The notes below the pieces were generated by a model, which did not search any database, was not told the origin of the DNA, and worked only from the letters and a program-made list of their open reading frames with translations. Shown piece after piece: positions 60,740 to 64,000 of a stretch of 64,000 nt of DNA (the stretch's first letter is position 1; every line of letters starts with the position of its first letter). The position numbers and the translations under genes were made by a program. The DNA is taken from assembly GCA_002862435.1 (NCBI GenBank), contig PKDC01000057.1:62001-126000 (forward strand), in the 5' to 3' direction. This DNA is from Pseudomonadota bacterium. GTDB lineage: Bacteria; Pseudomonadota; Gammaproteobacteria; UBA5335.

Positions 60740-61071
60740 GCCAGCTCGCGCCGATGTTGTGGCCGGCCGCGGCCTGTGCGGTCTGGCGCCGCAGGTCGTC
60801 GATCAGCGCCTTGGGGTGGATGTTTTCCTGGATGTAGACCGGCGGTGTGTGGACGACTAGGGTCCGACCAGTCCTGCACGTCCTTGCCCTTGCCGCGCCA
60901 GACGAGCTGAGGGTCGAGATCCTTGTTGCGGCGTTCTTAGGCGACGCGCAGCGGGTGTTTCTGCGCCTCGTCTATCACCGATTGGTATTCAGCGGTGGGG
61001 ATGTTCTTGCGAGTGGCGTCGTCGTGCTTGAGGGCTTCAACGCTTAGCGGTGTCTTGGAGTTGCAGGCCAT
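60740..61071 (-). pseudogene. N-terminal remnant of a site-specific DNA-methyltransferase (type III Mod-like)
   Basis: MACNSKTPLSVEALKHDDATRKNIPTAEYQSVIDEAQKHPLRVA*ERRNKDLDPQLVWRGKGKDVQDWSD / (frameshift) LVVHTPPVYIQENIHPKALIDDLRRQT. Nonsense codon at 60937-60939; frameshift near 60855. Confidence 0.8.
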
Positions 61072-61073
61072 GG

Positions 61074-61925
61074 TCAGCTCTCGTCAATCGGCGGGGCTTC
61101 GCCCGTGAGAATTTTGAATAGGGGTTCGTTGATGTAGTAGTTGTTGCGCCCGAGCTTGCGTTTGCGTAGGAAGCCGTCGGTCACCAGCTGGTCGAGGTAC
61201 TTGGTGGCGGTGAGCCGGGAGACCTTGAGGTCGCGCTCGACGAACGCGATCTTGGTGTAGGGGTGCGAGAACAGGTTATTGATGAGGTCCTGGCTATAGA
61301 AGCGGTGGGCCTTGCGGATACGGTGTTTGTAATTCATCTGCAGGGACTTGATGGCCTGGATGGTGGTGATGCCTTCGGCCGCAGTGCGTTTCACGGTATC
61401 GAGGATGTAGATCACCCAGTCTTCCCAGTTGCCGGTTTCGCGCACGCTTTGCAGCAGGTGGTAGTAATCCGCCTTGGTGCGGACAATGGCACGGCTCATG
61501 TAGAGCACGGGAATGTCCAGCAAGCCTTCCTTGACCAGATAGAGCACGTTAATGATGCGACCGGTACGGCCGTTGCCGTCGTAGAAGGGGTGGATGCTCT
61601 CAAACTGGTGGTGAATGAGAGCCATCTTGACCAGCGGATCTGCGTCGAACAGCGCGTAGTCATTGATGAAGCGTTCGAGGTCGCCCATCAAGTCCGGCAG
61701 CAGTTCCGGCGACGATGGCGTGTAAGTGATGCGGCCAGCGCCGTCCTTGAGCGTGGTGCCGGGCAGCTTGCGGTAGCCGGGACGGTTCTTTTCCAACACG
61801 CCCTGGATTTCCACGATACGGTTTCCTGTGAGCAGACCGGTCTGGCGCACCGCCTCGAAGCCGACGCACAGGGCGACACTATAGCGGGCGACCTCCTTGG
61901 CGGCAGGGCTGCCGTCGGCATCCAG
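61074..61925 (-). pseudogene. Fic-domain protein, 5'-truncated (possibly still expressed from GTG at 61850)
   Basis: Intact HPFYDGNGRTGR Fic motif and C-terminal winged-helix. The open frame continues upstream (SAALDADGSPAAKEVARYSVALCVGFEAVRQTGLL...) but loses Fic-like sequence and any start codon at the IS-like repeats. Confidence 0.8.
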
Positions 61926-62020
61926 GGCGGCTGATCGTAAGGTTATGTGTCGGCCAATTGCAAGGTTAAATGCCGGCTGATCGCCATGTCAGGTTTCGGC
62001 TGATCGTAACCCTGTCCCCT
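61926..62020. repeat. Cluster of short repeats resembling an insertion-sequence end (IS21-family-like)
   Basis: Three CGGCTGATCG copies (61928, 61974, 61997), two of them CGGCTGATCGTAA, interspersed with CAAGGTTAAATG/TAAGGTTATGTG variants. Confidence 0.5.
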
Positions 62021-62122
62021 CGCGCGGGCATCCGGAGGCGCTATTTTTTCCCTGATCTTGCCGGCCTTGTGCTCATCGCCCGTCAGCCGGGCTGAGGGTG
62101 GGGGCGGTCCATGGCATTCGCT

Positions 62123-63382
62123 TCACGCCGCCTCGTCCTTCGCAGCGCCGACCTTCTCGCCCGTGACGCGCTCGACGACGAGCCCGGCGGAAAGCCCATG
62201 GAAGATGGTCGAGAGCAGGATCGTGATTGCGACCGTCGACCACAGGCCCTCCTCGTCGATCCAGTCGAGATGCGCGGCGGCATAGGCGATGTAATAGATC
62301 GAGCCGATGCCGCGCACGCCATAGACGCTGACGACCAGCCGCTCGCGCGGGCTGAAGCCGGTGCCGGCCAGAGAAAGCCAGGCGCAGATGGGCCGAATGG
62401 CGAAGATCAGCGCGGCGCCGACCGCGACATTTTCCCAATGGGCCTCGGCCCACAGGGCGGGCAATGCCAGGCCAAGCGCCACCAGCAGGAGCGCCGTCAG
62501 GCTGTGCTCGATCGTCTGGGTGAAATCATGCAGGCGGCGATGGAAGGCGTGCTTGGCCTCCGTGCGTCGCAATGTCATGCCGGACACGAAGGAGGCGATG
62601 AAGCCATAGCCTTCGATGAGCTCGGTCACGCCATAACAGAGCAGCACGCCAGCGATCGCGACGACGCCGGCCTCGGTGCGCGCCAGCGGATTGCGCGGCG
62701 GGAACTCAAACAGGAGCTTGCCAAGCAGCCAGCCGATGGCGATGCCAGCCCCGGCGCCAACCAGGATGCGATAACCGACATCGCGCCACGCCCAGTCCAG
62801 CAGGAGATCGCCCGTCACGGCGCCGACGGTGCCGATCGCGATCGCGAGATACACGAAAGGAAAGGCGAGCCCGTCGTTCAGCCCCGCCTCGGTGGTCAGC
62901 GTGAAGCGGACTGGATGCTCTTCCCCCTCGAGCGGTGGCCCGACCTGAACGTCGCTCGCCAGCACCGGGTCGGTCGGCGCCAGAACGGCGCCGAGCAGCA
63001 AGGCGCCAGCAAAGGTCATCCCGGCCAGTCCGCTGCCAAGCAAGGTGATCGCGGCGATGCAGAGCGGCATGGCAATGGCGAGCAGACGGATGGTCGGCTG
63101 CCAGCCGCTCCACCCGATCAGGCGGTCGATCCGCAGGCCAGTGCTGAACAATCCGACGATCAGGGCGATCTCGCTGCAGGTCTCCCAGGGCTTCGGGTAT
63201 CGCGTCGGGTCGATCTGTTCGGCGAGGCCCGGAATCAGTTCACTTGCGCCAATTCCGGCCAAGATCAGCAGCGCCGATGCGGCTGGCTCGCGGCCCGATA
63301 CGAAGCGTGGCAGCCAATAGGCGAGAATGATGCCCATGCCCAGGAGGGCTAGGCCGAGATGGAAAGTCGAGAACTCGTACAC
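62123..63382 (-). CDS. CPA1-family Na+/H+ (cation:proton) antiporter
   Basis: GAVLAPTDPVLASDVQVGPP; TTEAGLNDGLAFPFVYLAIA; ERLVVSVYGVRGIGSIYYIAYA; ~12 TM segments; GTG start assumed. Confidence 0.88.
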   Translation of the reverse strand: MYEFSTFHLGLALLGMGIILAYWLPRFVSGREPAASALLILAGIGASELIPGLAEQIDPTRYPKPWETCSEIALIVGLFSTGLRIDRLIGWSGWQPTIRLLAIAMPLCIAAITLLGSGLAGMTFAGALLLGAVLAPTDPVLASDVQVGPPLEGEEHPVRFTLTTEAGLNDGLAFPFVYLAIAIGTVGAVTGDLLLDWAWRDVGYRILVGAGAGIAIGWLLGKLLFEFPPRNPLARTEAGVVAIAGVLLCYGVTELIEGYGFIASFVSGMTLRRTEAKHAFHRRLHDFTQTIEHSLTALLLVALGLALPALWAEAHWENVAVGAALIFAIRPICAWLSLAGTGFSPRERLVVSVYGVRGIGSIYYIAYAAAHLDWIDEEGLWSTVAITILLSTIFHGLSAGLVVERVTGEKVGAAKDEAA

Positions 63383-63437
63383 GCTCGCCCCTTTGCTCTG
63401 CCCGGCGCGCGACGCCGATGCGCAAGTCCATGTGTAC

Positions 63438-63700
63438 TTAGCCCGGCAACGGAAACAGGCGCAGACCCTGGTTGACGAAAGGCTCGAAATCCGCACCGAT
63501 CAGGGTGACGAATTCGGCCTTGGCCCGGATTGCCATCGCCGCGATGAGCGCATCGGTCTTGAGCATGCGTTTGCGGCCAGCGGCATTGAACAGCTCGGCC
63601 GCCAGCTCGGCGGCGTCCTCACCGACCGACAGAATACGTCCTTCGAGGAATGCGCGCCCCAGGCCGGCCTCGTTTCAGCCAGCGGGACGGAAAGAAACTC
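63438..63700 (-). pseudogene. PIN-domain (VapC-like) toxin, frameshifted
   Basis: VWYEFLSVPLAE / (1-nt shift) NEAGLGRAFLEGRILSVGEDAAELAAELFNAAGRKRMLKTDALIAAMAIRAKAEFVTLIGADFEPFVNQGLRLFPLPG*. Confidence 0.7.
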
Positions 63701-63913
63701 GTACCAGACCGGGCCCTGACGGCGACGGCCTCCCCCGCCAGCGACGTTCGCCAGACGCCTGTGGCGGGTCCACAGGGGTCGGGGCGGCGAGCGCCACCAA
63801 TGCGAGCAGGTGCACGTCGGTGTAACCGATGCCGCGGCCATCAGCGCGTGGCTGTCGATGAAGCCCAGCAATTCGGCGTCGGTGGCCACTGGGTTCGGGA
63901 CGCGGGCATGCAA
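63700..63913 (-). pseudogene. Second PIN-domain (VapC-like) C-terminal fragment, frameshifted
   Basis: TDAELLGFIDSHALM / GRGIGYTDVHLLALVALAA / PLWTRHRRLANVAG across frames. Confidence 0.6.
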
Positions 63914-64000
63914 CTCAAGTCTTTGCCGCAGAAAACTGATAGATCATGTCGTTGAACTCGGCTTCGACCCTGGCGTCGAAATCCACCTGCATCTGCCACA

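Overview
This looks like a ~64 kb GC-rich proteobacterial chromosomal segment, probably gammaproteobacterial; the taxonomy is inference. The first ~30 kb is mostly housekeeping: an aspC-type aminotransferase (cut by the left edge), tRNA-Asn, a Csp1/DUF326-like protein, a nucleotide-sugar epimerase, lipA, an SLC13 permease plus sat-cysC, PhzF, ACT-malic enzyme, sppA, ffh-rpsP-rimM-trmD-rplS, a YpjD/CcsA-like protein, rne, pgi, panD/C/B, an amidohydrolase and rlmKL. The most unusual region is ~30.7-33.9 kb, which reads as a decayed chromosomal integron. A multiply frameshifted integron-integrase pseudogene lies on the minus strand. Diverging from it is a plus-strand, AT-richer array of small unknown ORFs separated by attC sites: two full-length (59 and ~63 bp) and one collapsed to 26 bp. 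One cassette encodes a protein with a HEPN-like Rx4H motif. At 34-38 kb there is a pirin/pirin/FMN-reductase/DoxX set with a divergent LysR regulator. From 38.3 to 59.1 kb there is a dense purine-catabolism and purine-transport cluster: hiuH, xdhABC, a BMP-type ABC transporter, puuD, guaD, puuE, a uraD-allC fusion, an M20 peptidase, an adenine deaminase-like protein, an 8-oxoguanine deaminase-like protein and an IPNS-like dioxygenase. Many of its genes overlap by 4 bp. The right end (59.3-64 kb) is an accessory or defence-island relic: an Rx4H (HEPN-like) protein, a DNA-methyltransferase (type III Mod-like) pseudogene, a 5'-truncated Fic gene abutting IS-end-like repeats, a CPA1 antiporter and PIN/VapC pseudogenes. 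All family calls were made by eye from the translated sequence; no database search was run.
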